From Gordius sp. MW1 (lineage: Eukaryota; Nematomorpha; Gordioida; Gordea; Gordiidae), in assembly GCA_964036665.1 (NCBI GenBank), contig OZ038529.1, positions 25,797,575 to 25,861,574 on the forward strand: a stretch of 64,000 nucleotides of DNA, written 5' to 3'. Below the pieces are notes generated by a model, which worked only from the letters and a program-made list of their open reading frames with translations, did no database searches and had not been told where the DNA came from. Positions 9,637 through 22,622 of this stretch are shown here, piece by piece. A program made the position numbers and the translations under genes. Numbering within the stretch: the stretch's first letter is position 1; each line of letters opens with the position of its first letter.

Positions 9637-11918
9637 GTCATTAGCTTTATTGAGCTTAGAACATGACTTTATAGATGTTATTCCCCCGGATGATATTATA
9701 AATTCATTTGCAACTTCGAGTAAAAGGCGTTTAATGAACTGCTATAATCTAAAGACTAATTTTAATATTTAATGAAGATGTAACTCGTTTTGAACTTTTC
9801 ATCACTTTCATCACTTTCAAAATATAATAAAATATTATTAAATTCATGAAAATCCTATCCTGGATATTTGTCCATCTCACATGCTTATTGTTTAACAAAC
9901 ATCTCTTGCATATTTTTATGTAGCACATTTAATACCAATGATTTTTGAAAAATGGTTTGCACACCAGTCTTCCCCTTCGTTAGTAGTACCCCATCGTAAG
10001 TTTGAGCAGCACATATTACTTTTAAATTAATTTTAATAAAAAATTCCTGAAGTTATTGACAATTGTTAATGCATCAAAACTTTCACAGCAAATTGAACAC
10101 AAACACTTAGTTGTTTGTGTCCTAGAAATAAAAGAAAGGGTGATGGCGCACAACAGATGTATTTTAATATCTAATAAACAATTGAAAAAATTATTATCAA
10201 TGTTAGCATTTAGCGCCGTGCTATAGCTCTAGCGCATTTAAGTGCTATCGGCTATAGCTTTAGTGCCTCAAACCTCCCACCTCCTACAGCTTATAGCACC
10301 TCAAACTTTCTATCTCCCATAGCTTTAGCGCCTCAAACCTCCCATTTCCTATAGCTTATAGCACTTAAAGTGACTATGTGCTAGTAGACTTAGCATATAT
10401 AATAGGCTATTCCCATCAGCGAGCAGATGCTCAGCGCGCTATTGCTAAGCGTTTTCCCATCACTATGTGCAACTTATATCTCTAATTTTACCTAAAATTA
10501 ATAAATAAAATTTTGATTCATTTAATTTTGACAGAATATATTTAAGGATCATTTTAGCCGTTACATTTATTAGTGGTGGTATATCTATAATATTATCAGG
10601 GACCATAACTTTTAAATACTCATTCTCGCATTTGTTTAATTTCACAATTAAGTTTTTTTTTATATTTTATGTTACAATTTTGCCTTTCGATCTAAAGGCA
10701 TTTAAATGTTTTCATTGTTTCCCTGTATAAATGCTGCCTTAAAATTCTGCCTATATAGTATAGTATATGTAAAATTAAGATTTGTTATATATATGACCAA
10801 GATTTTTTGGGGTTTGTGGTAATACAAGAATTTTATAAAAACTTTGTTGTATAGTATTTTACTATTTGTATTATTTTTAAAAAGATCAAGGTTTCTTGTC
10901 AATATCCCGTTTCCTTTGTGCTCCTACAATTCATTTACACAAACTTACTCAACCTTGTGAAATTTTTTATATTTTCTTCATATAATCGTTTTAACTACAT
11001 TACTTTTTTTTATTTATTTAATTTTATTTTATGCCCTATAAACATATGAGGGATCTGAGACAAGGACTAAATTAGATTAAACTTTAAGCTAGTGTGATGG
11101 TAAAAAATACACTAAGCAGTAGCGGAATTTTAAGTTTGACGAATGTATATGGGGGAGAGAATTTTCAATTGCGTTTAACCCCTTCCCAATTGTGTAAAAT
11201 CAAAGCTAGGCTTCCCATGGCAAAAAGGCTAGCTACGCCACTGGCAGAGACACCTGCGCATTAATCCATTTTTTGTGAATGATATAAAATCATAAAATAA
11301 TTTTTATTAACTCTGTTTGTCGCCAAGAAAAACACAATAATTAATTATTTTTTTAAAATTGATGTAATTTAAAATATTTAATTAAAAATTAAAAAATAAA
11401 CATATTAATTGACACTGTTCTGTTAGTTAAATAATCTAACAAATGTTTAATTTTGTGAATATATTTACATAAGATAATACTTTATTAAAAACTACTATTT
11501 AAAATTATCTAGCCTATCTTTGATATACTAAGAAAACATTTATGTTGATAACAATTTTTAAAACCTTTAGTAAATGTATATTTTTACACAAGCACAACCA
11601 TTATACTTTAATTATTGCTATATAAGCATTTAGCTTTTAAGAATCCACCTATTACATTTTTTTATTGAATAAAATGTCCACATTCCCCGATTCCCCCAAA
11701 GTTCCTGAGAAGATTCCCTCTTCCCGTTAAAAATCCATCTCTACACTTAACTATAAAATTTTTGATGAAGCTGGAATAGGTTGTTTTAGATGTATAACCT
11801 AAACTTTGCAATATATGTTTACACTATTATAATCTATTAAAAATTTATATCTGGCTTTAACAGTAATGGCTAAACACTAATGTCAACCTATCTTAAGCCA
11901 ATAATGCAATTCATAGGG
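9637..11918. other. Intronic AT-rich stretch with a small minisatellite
   Basis: Around 10205-10375 a unit of roughly 60 bp (GCACCTCAAAC, then CTCCCATAGCTTTAGCGCC) repeats about three times. A worn hAT-like piece with CAGTAGCGG at 11117 and CTACGCCACTG ending at 11243 has no matching target duplication. Nothing else was supported. Confidence 0.4.
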
Positions 11919-12718
11919 CAGGCGCGTAGCCAGGATTTTCTCAAAGGGGGGCGGGAAAGCTGGCAAATTTTTTTTAAATATTTTATTTGTAATTTAAAAT
12001 AAAAATTAAACAACCAAAAAGTCGAGCTCGCTACTGGGCCCACTCGACTGAGAGGTCGAGCAGGTTAACGTTTTAAATTGAGATTTTTAAGTACTAGGCC
12101 TGGGCGGGCACCATAATGAGATTTTTAAATAGTTTACTATTTTTTTGCCCCCCTTATATTTATAAAAATTCTAGAATTAGATCAAAAATATTTAAAAATA
12201 GGACAAAATTAATTCTTGAGATTTAAAATCGTAATTTTAGGCCCGGCTGTTGGGACAACATTAGTGAATTGGGCAATTAAAGGGTTTTGGCTGGCCTTGG
12301 CAGGCATGTAGTTAAACCGTGATGGGTTCTAGCAAAATTTTTTAGACAAATATAATAAATGATAAAAGTATTGATATTATGTAGAATGAGGAACATTATA
12401 AAAAACGCTTAGATATCTACTTCCTGGGACTGTCTGGTGTTTTCACGGGAAATAAATGTTCAAACTAGTATTTTTTTTTCATACCAATTTTCACAATCAT
12501 ATTCGGAAATTTTACAATGAATTTTGTCAAAAATTAAATCAAAAAAATTAAAATGTTTCCAGGTTTTTAAAAGTATCTTAAAGTCTTTGATGTAACGAAA
12601 ATATAATATTTTAACCCCTTTAGTTAAGTTATTAAGCAAAAAACTTTTCGAATTTTTGCCGGGGAGGGGGGGTGGAGGAGGAATTTTCCGTGTCCCCCCA
12701 ACCTCATTTACACCACTG
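11919..12718. mobile_element. Non-autonomous hAT element (800 bp)
   Basis: It begins CAGGCGCGTAGCCAGGATTT, the same end as hAT-1, and ends TTTACACCACTG. An exact 8-bp target duplication TCATAGGG flanks it (11911-11918 and 12719-12726). No transposase is present, so it needed an enzyme in trans, probably from the hAT-1 family given the shared terminal sequence. Confidence 0.9.
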
Positions 12719-12800
12719 TCATAGGGATTATTAGATTGTTAATACTTATTTTTTAAAATAGTAACTGTGAACAATTTTTGAACGAATAAAAATCACATAC

Positions 12801-12935
12801 TAAAATGGCATTTTCTAGTATCATTTGGTTTCTGAAAAAATCCACCATCACAGAGGCATCGATACCCGAGATCTGATGAACAAAATGAATTCATAGGACA
12901 TTCCATCTTTGTTTTACAGAGATTTCCAAGGTTGC
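12801..12935 (-). CDS. Exon of EB/EGF-like cysteine-rich gene (exon 3 of 5 seen)
   Basis: Minus-strand exon of 135 bp, acceptor ATTAG, donor GTATGT, phase 1 at both ends. It encodes NLGNLCKTKMECPMNSFCSS, then LGYRCLCDGGFFQKPNDTRK and a final Cys. Cysteine spacing is C-x5-C-x5-C-x6-C-x-C-x13-C. The start NLG(x)xC resembles the opening of EB modules. Its upstream intron is about 24 kb and carries most transposons in the window; its downstream intron is 6.5 kb. Confidence 0.8.
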
Positions 12936-13925
12936 CTAATAAATAGATTAAGTTTAAATATTACGCTCATAAATACATGTGAAATAAACTAAACGCTTAA
13001 ATCCTTCAATACCGCCCTAATACGTGGTTCAACCTCAATCGAGCCAGTTTTGTGTCCAAAATTTGAGATTTAGATTTTGAGGATATAACTAAAATATTAA
13101 TCCTTTTACTATGTGAGTATGCTTTAGAAAAATACTAAAAGCATATTAATGTCTTTTAAAAACAAAGACATGATTTAGGAAAATTTTATATAACCAAGAA
13201 AATTCAAAAAAATGAAAAGCTATTTTTTATTACACCTTAATGCGACCTAGCACATTTAATTGGATCTAAATTATTTAAATTCTGTAGGTGAATGGATATC
13301 TATTGAAGAAAGGTTGATGTTCATTTTAAGGTTTATTATAATTATTAATTAACAATTTTAGGTAATTGGTCTTTTTATTAAGAATATACATAAGTGCCAG
13401 TAATTATAAAATATATATGATAATTCGACAAAAGTATGAATTCATTATGAAATTAGTAATTCATAAGATAGCAAAAGATGATGTATAGAACTTTCTAATT
13501 GCTTAGAGGCAATGAAGAGAAGCATATAAGAATTATTCAACAAGCAAATATTAAAAATATTGAAGGATTAAGGATACCGTTTAACTGTTTTTATATTGAT
13601 TTGGGTGCGTGAAGGGGTCTGGATAAAGTGCTTCCTATATAAGATAATACAAAAAATAACAACATTTTAGCTCGTGATCATAGACTAAATAGACTGCTCA
13701 TTCGCTTTAAAAAAATGATGCCAATTTTGACCGCCATTTGTAAGTACTACAACGTGAGAGTCTAATCTAACGTTATAAGGGTAATCTATATACATTCTAT
13801 ATGATACCCTCCATTTATTTAAATATCTTACAATAATTTTTATAAAATTTTAAATTTAAATTTATGCTATATTTAAAAAGAAGCATTGTATAGGCGATTA
13901 AAAATTATTAGATAATAATATTATA
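12936..13925. other. Intronic AT-rich stretch
   Basis: Start of the 24-kb intron upstream (rightward) of the exon at 12801-12935. No element ends or coding signals were recognised. Confidence 0.4.
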
Positions 13926-14420
13926 AATAAACCCCTTATGGGGGTGATTTGCCCCCCCCTCCTTATTTTTCACCCTCTTTCTCACCAGGGGGGAGGGTGG
14001 GGGTGATTTGCCCCCCTATTTTTTACCCTCTTCCTCACCAGGGAGGGACAGGGGGTGATTTGACCCCCCCCCCCTTATTTTTTTACCCCCTTTCTCACTC
14101 GGGGGCGCGCCCCCTTATTTTTTACCCTCTATCCTATGGAGAGGGAGGGGAGTGATTTGACCCCTCCTTATTTTTTACCTTTTTTCTAACCCGGGTGGGA
14201 GGGTGATTTGCCCCCCCCCCTCCGGGTGAGAAAGAGGGCAAATAATAGGGGGGGGGGTGAAGGGGGGGGGGTTTAAATCACTCCCTCCCCCCAGGTGTTA
14301 AAGAGGGTATAAAGAAAGGGGGGGGGCAAATTACCCCCCTCCCCTCTGGTGAGAAAGAGGGTAAAATAGGGGGGGGGGGAAACCAACTGTACAAAAAAAG
14401 GGAGGGGGGGGGGGGCAAAG
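13926..14420. repeat. G/C-run tandem repeat, partly inverted
   Basis: Units of about 65-75 bp combine GGGGGTGATTTGCCCCCC with TTATTTTTTACCCTC and TTTCTCACC. From about 14200 the units continue in the opposite orientation (GGTGAGAAAGAGGG), so the whole region is a large imperfect palindrome of repeats. G-runs of up to 13 make the exact length uncertain. The plus-strand ORF here is a product of the repeat. Confidence 0.75.
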
Positions 14421-16264
14421 TTCTTAATTTATTTAAAAAAAAATTGTATACCAATTAAAATATTATTTATAAAATATAAGGGAAAAATAAATTAATATCA
14501 CAAATTTTGAATTTATATTACTCAGGAATTTTGAATTTTTAACTGGGCACTTTAATAAAATACTGAGCACATTTTACTGAACATTTCTTAATTTATTACT
14601 GGGCATTTAAATAACATCCTAAAATTTATACCTATCTATATATATAAAGTAAAGTGTATGTATGTATATATGTAAAAGCTAAATTCTGAAACTACCGGCC
14701 CGATTCGCGCGAAACTTTACCAGTAGGTTTCCAGGGCGGCCAGGGGTAAAATAGCTTTTGTATAATCCTAAAATTCCTTTTAATTTTCGAGATATTGGGT
14801 TTTATACGTTTTGACGTTCAATAAATTGTCAATCAAACGCGCCTCATCGTGTTCTTTCTTTTTTTTTACTGTAATATCTTTATTGAATGGTATACAAAAA
14901 ATTACATGCACGACTAAAAAAATATAAAAACGCGCTATAACTAAACGGATGGCATTGAAAATTTGAATACCTTTTCGTTTTAAAAATATCGGACATTTCC
15001 CGGCCAGTTTTATTATTGATGTTCTTTTTCTAGAATAATGTAAAAATTGCCTATCTTCATTGCCTATATTTACTTATCCAGCTTCAAATTATGGTAAGAA
15101 TGATGTTTCATACTTATTTATTTCCTATTCATACTGTGAAATTTTGTGTGATAATTTAAAGGGCAAGTATTAAAGAAATGGGCATTTCCCGTCCCACACC
15201 TTTTTTAAATTTTTTTATTTATTTATTTATTTGGCATCGCGAACTTCAAATCTATTAATTTCCAAAGGCAACGTAGCATTTTCCAGTATGTTAAACCTGT
15301 ATTCCTAACGTAAAGTAAATTATTATTACCATGGGCGTAGCCAGAGATTTATTTATTTATTTATATCTATATATAAAGTAAAGTATGTATATATGTATGT
15401 ATGTATGTATGTAAGGGCTAAATTCTGAAACTACCGGCCCGATTCGCGCGAAACTTTACCCGTAAGTTCTCAGGGCGGCCAGGGGTAAAATAGCTTTTTC
15501 AGAATCCTAAAATTCCTTTTAGTTTTAAAAATATGGGCCTTTTAGTTTTAAAAAAGGGCTAAATTCTGAAACTACCGGCCCGATACGCGCGAAAATTTAG
15601 CCGTAGATGCCCAGGGAGGCCAGGGGTAAAATAGCTTTTTCAGATTCCTAAAATACCTTTTAGTTTTAAAAATATCGGTCATTTCCCGGCCAGTTTCATT
15701 TATAGCATCATATACAATAATGACGTAATACATACAAAGTTGAAGTTTTCTCGAATTAGATATTTTAAAGTATAATAAAAATGTTACAGTATACGGTCAA
15801 AATTATTGGGGTTTAACAAACTATTTAAATTAAATAAATAAAATTTAAATTATGCAATTTTTGCTATTATTATCACGTGGTCGATCTTAGAAGCATATTT
15901 TTAATAATTATCCATCCTTCAATGAATTATTTTATTATAAAGAAAATTGTATTTCAAATAAATCAGCTAACTAGAAAAATAAAATAATGGTATTAATATA
16001 TAATAAGTATCAGCATTAATCAGCAATTATTTCAAAAACATTTAATTTTAGTCGGATTTGATGACTAAAACAGAATTTGCATTTGGTTTGTCTTATTATA
16101 TATAGGGGAGACCGGGGCTATCGTAGCCATAAAAAATCAATTGCCCCTAGGTAACTAAGTTTAAGCTTTTTTAAAAAAAATTTCATAAATATGTTCTTAT
16201 TCAATAATTCTATGTTGAAAATTTTTTTTATACCATAACGATCAATACTTTTTATGCCAGAGAG

Positions 16265-17656
16265 CAGAGCTGTTAAAGTTACTTTACCACAGTAACTAGT
16301 TAAGTTACAGTTACTTTCACAAAAAATGTAACTAATTACAGTTACAGTTACAAATTGTTAAATGTAACTGATTACAGTTCCAGTTACTTACCTGATGGAA
16401 CTAGTTACACCTAAAGATACAAAAAACAATATTTTTTGATATTATTTATTTAAACATTTATATAAAAATCAGAAGGTAATAAATGATGATTCGATTTCAA
16501 TAATACTTTATTTTCTATATTGTCATCTAAAAGCTAGTTCGCTTTTAACTGAAAATTAATTTACCAAGACTAAAAAGACGCTCGACGGGGGTGCTAGATG
16601 GTAGGGGTACATTGAATTTAATGAAAAGTTTATTCAATTTAGGGAAAGTATTATATATTAACAAATTACTATTATTCGAATTTATAAATGTGTGAATGCA
16701 CTCTTGAATACTTTTCGACTTTAGAAGATTAAAAAAATCCAACGTATTTGGTTCCTCTAGGTCCTGTCTTTCCTCCTGGTTAGAGATCAATGAATGAATG
16801 TAATTTAAGGTGCCTTATTTAATTCTCTTATTTTTTTCAAGACGGATCCACGGCCAACTTGTTTTAAAAATTGGATGGAGGATCGTTGCAACCAAATTAT
16901 CCAAACTATATAGATCGATCTATAATATTTTACTTACACCACTTAAGGTTTCCAATTTGTTGTAAATTTAATAAAACTTGAGAAATGGTAGGAGTGTACT
17001 TGATACATATTTTGAAATTACTGAGCATTTTATATTTATAACTGATCATTATTAAGTTTATTTACTGAGCATTTAAATAACATCCATTAAAATATATTAT
17101 TATTTCAATAACATTCATTAATATAGTACTAAAGTAATTTATCCAATGGCTTTCAAAATTTAAATTTAGAAGTTGGGCCAAAATCATATGATATTTTAAG
17201 TTGATAAAAATTTGTTTTGCATATATATAAAAAGAACTGAACAATTGATAAGAGCCAATTAAAATATGTTCATTACGTTTTTTTACCTGCTGTGTCACTT
17301 CTTTAAATTTTTGGAATACAAATTTGTACTAAAATAATATTAATTGCTATGCAATTCATGGTTTTATATAATATTGGTAATTTACTGATAAAATAGATTA
17401 TCTATTCGAAATTCAAATTTTCAAATTTGATCGACGAAGGAAATTTAAATTAAAGTGAAGTACACAAACTAGACGTGTAATTTGAATATTTAATTAAAAA
17501 ATTTTAATTTATAAAAAGTAACTGTAACTTTAGTTACACAGTTACTGAAATAATGTAACTAACTACAGTTACAGTTACCCTAACCAGTTACTTTACTGAA
17601 GAAAAGAAACTAGTTCCAGGAACTAGTTACATGTAACTAGTTACTTAACAGCTCTG
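16265..17656. mobile_element. hAT transposon (hAT-2) nested in the TIR element
   Basis: Terminal inverted repeats CAGAGCTGTTAA...TTAACAGCTCTG, with an exact 8-bp target duplication CCAGAGAG at 16257-16264 and 17657-17664. Subterminal regions are filled with repeated GTAACTAGTTAC/AGTTACAGTTAC motifs at both ends (16300-16420 and 17515-17650), probably transposase binding sites. The interior keeps only a piece of transposase. Confidence 0.93.
16545..16790 (-). pseudogene. hAT-2 transposase C-terminal fragment
   Basis: The 81-codon minus-strand frame ends [20 protein letters not shown], the characteristic hAT dimerisation segment of ZBED-like transposases (family pattern P-S-S-x-P-x-E-R-x-F-S-x-G). 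The rest is low-complexity and no catalytic residues are seen, so it is a remnant. It lies wholly within hAT-2. Confidence 0.8.
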
Positions 17657-17832
17657 CCAGAGAGTTTTTAAAAAAACGCAATTTCTAGAAATTAAAAAAA
17701 TGTCCGGGGTTATTCATATCCATAAGCGGGGCTATATTATCCTTTGTGTTATTTTGTATTTAAAATCTTTAAACCTTTGATTTATACAAATACAACTACT
17801 AAAATAACAAAAATATAACCAACACATATTGC

Positions 17833-18039
17833 TTAAAATTCTTTTTTATTGTTTACAATTGTGACATATAAAAAAACATCATTATTGCAACAAGATCCAT
17901 GTGCCCACATGGAGCAACGTCTATGTAGAGGATAATTGACGAAATGTAATTTACGCTTAAGTTCTATCATACTGGTGGAGTAAAAGACAACGCAGCAGAT
18001 ATCATTGAATGATTTGGACCCATAATATATCATAGACAT
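17833..18039 (-). pseudogene. Possible jerky/pogo-type C-terminal zinc finger remnant
   Basis: The 68-codon frame has a cysteine/histidine pattern D-I-C-C, then RRCSMWAHGSC. It resembles the C-terminal PHD-like finger found in some jerky/pogo (DDE_1) transposases (C..W.H..C). The upstream catalytic domain is not recognisable. The assignment fits the TA target duplication of the host element but is weak on sequence alone. Confidence 0.35.
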
Positions 18040-18438
18040 AATTTAACATGTATTACGCAACTAGATGCAAACACTAAATCTAACCCTAACCCTTGCCTAT
18101 ATTACATTTTGCCTATATTACATTGCAAAAATACGAATTTAAGGATTTAATAATCATATTTTTAATATATTGGTACAAATATTAATTATTTTGGGAACTA
18201 TTTGAAACGGTGTATAAATACACGTTAACCGGCTATATTTTTAAATAACTATCAATTCAACGTTAAATAATCAAGATTATAAATTAATTAGCAATGTAAA
18301 ATCATGGATAGATATTAAAATTAACATATCTTTGCCTATATATACTGTCTTATATTAAACTCAAAGGTTATGATTAGTTTAAATATTTTGGAATATTTTG
18401 GCCACAAAATATTTTGACCCGAAGTGCATTGAATCCGA

Positions 18439-18536
18439 GTCAACTCAGAAACGGTCAACTGGGAAAAGCATCTAATCTCATCTAATCTCACCCTTAACCT
18501 AGATGCTTTTTTCCCAGTTGACCGTTTCTGAGTTGA
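18439..18536. repeat. 35-bp inverted repeat (hairpin)
   Basis: GTCAACTCAGAAACGGTCAA... at 18439-18473 is repeated as its reverse complement at 18501-18536 with almost no mismatch, separated by a 27-bp loop containing ATCTCATCTAATCTCACCC. It lies inside the TIR element but is far from its ends. It could be a small fold-back insertion. Confidence 0.85.
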
Positions 18537-20169
18537 CTTGAAAGGGATATCATTATCTTCCTTATCGCGTGATCATATATTATTCTTTTTCCTTATCGCG
18601 TGATCGCGATTATTCTCGTTGTTATCCATATTTTCTCGCATACATATATTCGCATGTCTCTCGCGTTCCTTGTAAAAGTAAATTGTGTTCTAATAAATGT
18701 TGTAGAACTACAACAGTCTACATGAAAACCAATCTTTGTGATGATTTTTCTTATAGTCTTTGGCACAAATTATGCAACTATCTTTAGACAAATTAATTCC
18801 CTTTATAACTTTTGTAATTGATTTGTTTTGAATAGTATATCAAGTATCATATAATAATTTATAATTGCTAAAATAGTAAAAGTTTATCTCTCATAACATA
18901 TATAATTTCATACAATAATTTATAATTGCTATAATATTATAAGTTTGTTTTTTAAAGCTATAAAGTTTCATATAATAAATTATAATATTGCTATTTATAA
19001 TATTGCTAGATATTAAAAGTTTGTCTTTTATAGCTTATAAAGTTTCATATGATAATTTATAATATTGTTAAATATTAAGTTTGTCTTTTATAGCTTATAA
19101 AGCTTTATGTGTTTTTACAGAGATTGTTATGTTGAAATCATTGATTTAAATGCTTTATAAAAGTGTCACATAAACTTGACAATCATGAAATGGAATTAAA
19201 ATTATTGCATATAAATATAATATCATGTTGGTTCTAGAGTCCTTAATAAAATCAGGTCTTTGAATAAAAGATGAAAACCAATCAGCACCTGCTTATTCAT
19301 ATTCGACCCATGAATTAGGCATTGATAAATTAAATTGTACTACCATTTGATAAGCCAAATACCTAACCTTAACAAATTTGACCATATATTGATAAAATAC
19401 TTGTTAATTTTCATTTCATTATCTCGTACAAATTTGTTTTACATTTGTAAGTTTGCACTATTTTTAATGTATGAATGAATTAGAGATAATTATAGCCCCG
19501 CTCTCAATAGCCCCACGACTAAAATATTTTTTTGCGAGTTGTTTTAAAATAGTCATCTTCAACTAAATGATTAATTCCGAGTAGATTTTTATAGAAAATT
19601 TTATACGTTTTTACCTAAAATTAGTTTTGAGCTTAGAGATTAAATAGTTTTAAAGTTATTAGCAAAATAGAAAAATTAGAAAAAGGAGCTTTTAGTCCCG
19701 AAAAACCTTATTTTCTCTCTAACTTTTTCCCTATATAATTTTTTCCAAAAATTTTTAAGTCTGAAATGCGCCTTTATAAAGTCCATTTTGTATATAAATT
19801 TGACTGGGTACAAATTAATAACATGGAAATATTTGAGAAGATAAGTATAGCCCCGAGCTACGTATAGCCCCGGTCTCCCCTACTAAAAATAGTGGGTTCA
19901 TAAAATCCATGACGTGATAAAATTCGTGCCCCATTTCAGAGAAAAATAAAAATACTTTTAACAAAGTTCCAATAAATGTTGATATATCTCAGTTCTTTGG
20001 ACATTATTAAGTTCAGAATTAAAAGTTTTATTCTGAAACAAATAATTATAATTATGATACTGTTTCTTAATTACAAATAAATAAATAAAATTGAAGATTT
20101 TCCCTTGGGGGGGGGCCATGGGGCCAAGTTTTCTCTCTTGGATAGGCCTGGGCCTTGGACCCTCTTTAA

Positions 20170-22622
20170 CCCGACATGGACCACTAATTTTTGCACGGTT
20201 AAATTTTATAAAAAAATAAGTTTCTAAGGTCACTAGGGTATAGTAACAACAAATCAACTGAAATTTTTTTGAAAAATAATGACCCCGGCTAGATAGAGGG
20301 GTGTCACCTAAAAGTGACATTGGGAAGGCCAAAAATGGAACATTAAATTTTTTATTAAAATCAGCTACAATATAATTAATTATAATTCATGATAGGTCGC
20401 CCAACATTTTAAATGCAATCCGACGTTACAATATGAACATTTTAGGCGAGTGACCTTCTTACAAACTTTACAACGCCTCTGAGAACAAGGTTCTTTTTGA
20501 TGCTTTGTTATGTTAGATTTATATTTTGTTAAACTCGAATACACATTTCTTTTGGGCTGAATACCATATTTCCTGAAATATGACATCACAATCGATCTTC
20601 GGAAGTTGCATAATGACTGATAATCATTAAGTTGTAAATTTGCCATGCATTTTAGCAGGCCGCATCTATTCCAAATGCTAACAAAGGAAAATACCATTTT
20701 TTACCTCTGCAAGAAATTCTTGTAGATTGTACGTTCTGATCAAATCGATCAACCCCACCCATATATTTATTGTACATTTGTACCATAAATGGGCAATCGA
20801 CTTGAATTTTTGATTTTATTTTATTTGTTGAACCTATTCTGGATACTTTACTTATTGGATTGCTACCATGACAATTTGATAGCATGTTGACAATGCAATT
20901 GTCATTCCATTGAATCGCAACTATATTTGAAGTTACTTTTTTAACGAAATAGCCTCAGCCTTTTTTTAAGCACTTCGGATCTGCCAGAGGACATTTAATT
21001 CGATTGACCCTGACGGTTCCCGTAGCGCCGATGTTTTTTTTGAAAGAGCATTGAATAATTTTGTGCTTGTGAAGTAATTTTTGAAATAAATATTATAAGG
21101 AGAATATTCATTTGGTAATTTATCCAGAAGATTCATTATGACAGCTCCCCCTAAACCGAAAGTTTTTTGCTGTGGTAAAATACATGATGAACCCTAATAA
21201 AGGTCAAAATTAATAAGGTATCTCGACCTTGTTGCGGCCGTCCAGAGTTTATACCCAAAGCGCATTGGCTTTCCTTTTACAAATTGTTTCGTAGTATGGC
21301 GCCCATAGTAGGGAACGATGGTTTCATCCATTGAAATATTTGAAGTTTTTACATATTTAAAATTATTCCTTAATCGTTTATCTAAAAGATCAAAAAACTG
21401 TCATACTTTGGCGAATTTGTCTACCGAGTCTAAATTTGAATTGTCGCATAGATGTAAATATTTGTTATTTCGTTGAATCTGTTGCGGCGCATTCCATATG
21501 AAACCATTTGATTGTAAGAATCGAATTTTAATTCCCAAAACATTTTAATATTTTTCGGAGTCAAATATCCAGTAAGAAGTAATATGGCAATATAAATTTT
21601 AAGCTCCTCCTTTGTAAAGTTCAAATTTATATTGTGCTGTTTAGCGTATAGATTTGTCATTTCTACAATGAATGTCACAATTTCATCAGTAAAAATTGTT
21701 CGAAATAATCTTCTGTGGTTGGTAAATTCATGACATCGACGTCAGTCCTATCATCTTCTTTGCGACCACACGGGGACAAAACCTATTCATCATCTTGCCA
21801 ATTTAAATTATCTCCTCTAGGTCTGAGGAAGGGATGACCTGAATAGAAGACGTAAGCATTGATCTTGGTAGATGATCCAAATTGGACTCAATTTCATCGC
21901 CACTTTCTTGGTCAGTGTCACCATCGTTGGTTGGAGGAAATATGGTAACTTGTTCCACATTTAAATTAGAATATTTTACTTCTTCTAAAAGGTCATTTAA
22001 TGTTCTAAATCAAATATTTTTAAAAATTTATAATAATATTAAATTATATTACAGACACAAAATCAAACGTCTTTTTTGACTTTTTTTTTTGTTTTTGCTG
22101 TTAATAAAATAAAGGAATGAGGACTAAGACTTAATAAAAGAAGGCTTACAAAAGTTTAATTGAGTAAAATATAGCTTAGGTGCTAACAAACAACGTTAAA
22201 AACCCCCAAAACTACGTAAATATCTTATAGTTCAAAAATTCCCTTCCCAATGTCACTTTTAGGTGACGTTATATTTAAAACTTAAAAATAAATATGATAT
22301 ATTTATAATTAATAAAATATATTTATACGAAAATATTAAGCAAGAATCATTATTTAGGAACATGCAAAAATATATTTTGCACTCACGTTCGATTTTCCAT
22401 TAAATTGAATAATTTGGAAGAGTTTAAAAAATAATAAATTTGCGAACTTTGGAATGGTATAATTTTTAAACAATGGATCCGGAAGGAAAAGACGTTGTGT
22501 GAGCTTATTTGGCAACATTTCTTTTGTTAAATTCAATTTAAAAAATTAATTTTGAATAAATACTTTTGAGTAATCATCAATCAAATGGGTGTAACTTAAA
22601 AGTTACATTGGTCCTTGTCGGG
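20170..22622. mobile_element. piggyBac-like transposon with TTAA target site
   Basis: The inverted ends CCCGACATGGACCA and its partner TGGTCCTTGTCGGG are flanked by TTAA at 20166-20169 and 22623-22626. An internal inverted pair, GTGTCACCTAAAAGTGACAT near 20295 and its complement near 22245, adds subterminal repeats. The paralogous Helitron H2 has the uninterrupted site (AATAGTTAAAGAGGG at about 40488), which confirms insertion at TTAA. The insertion is 2453 bp. Confidence 0.95.
20380..21760 (-). pseudogene. piggyBac-type transposase, fragmented
   Basis: Three minus-strand frames give consecutive parts. 21430-21678 holds the N-terminal core (ETNLYA-like EMTNLYAKQHN, then RRNRFNEI). 20652-20885 holds YNKYMGGVDRFDQN, the strongest piggyBac signature, with the following KKWYFPLL. 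20380-20697 has the C-terminal cysteine-rich finger CSQRRCKVCK...CSYCNVGLHLKCW, which binds the transposon ends in this family. Frames are broken between parts, and the middle DDD region (20890-21430) has stops, so it is inactive. Confidence 0.88.

Larger units (their letters stand above)
16105..19880. mobile_element. TIR DNA transposon with TA target duplication
   Basis: The ends are inverted repeats GGGGAGACCGGGGCTAT, extending to about 24 bp (continuing CGTAGC, with one extra base at the right end). TA flanks both sides. Removing the element and one TA restores the sequence seen uninterrupted in Helitron H1 near 2130-2140, which proves the boundaries. TA duplication and a jerky/pogo-like zinc finger fragment (17833-18039) suggest the Tc1-mariner/pogo group, but no DDE catalytic core was found. 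Much of the left part is a later hAT insertion. Confidence 0.85.

Noticed and set aside
9930-10135. Minus-strand cysteine-rich stretches (CLCSICCESF; CCSNLRWG, WCANHF) as further exons
   Set aside because: Splice sites are weak and the phase does not match the 1-1 phase of the five accepted exons. Possible but not supported.
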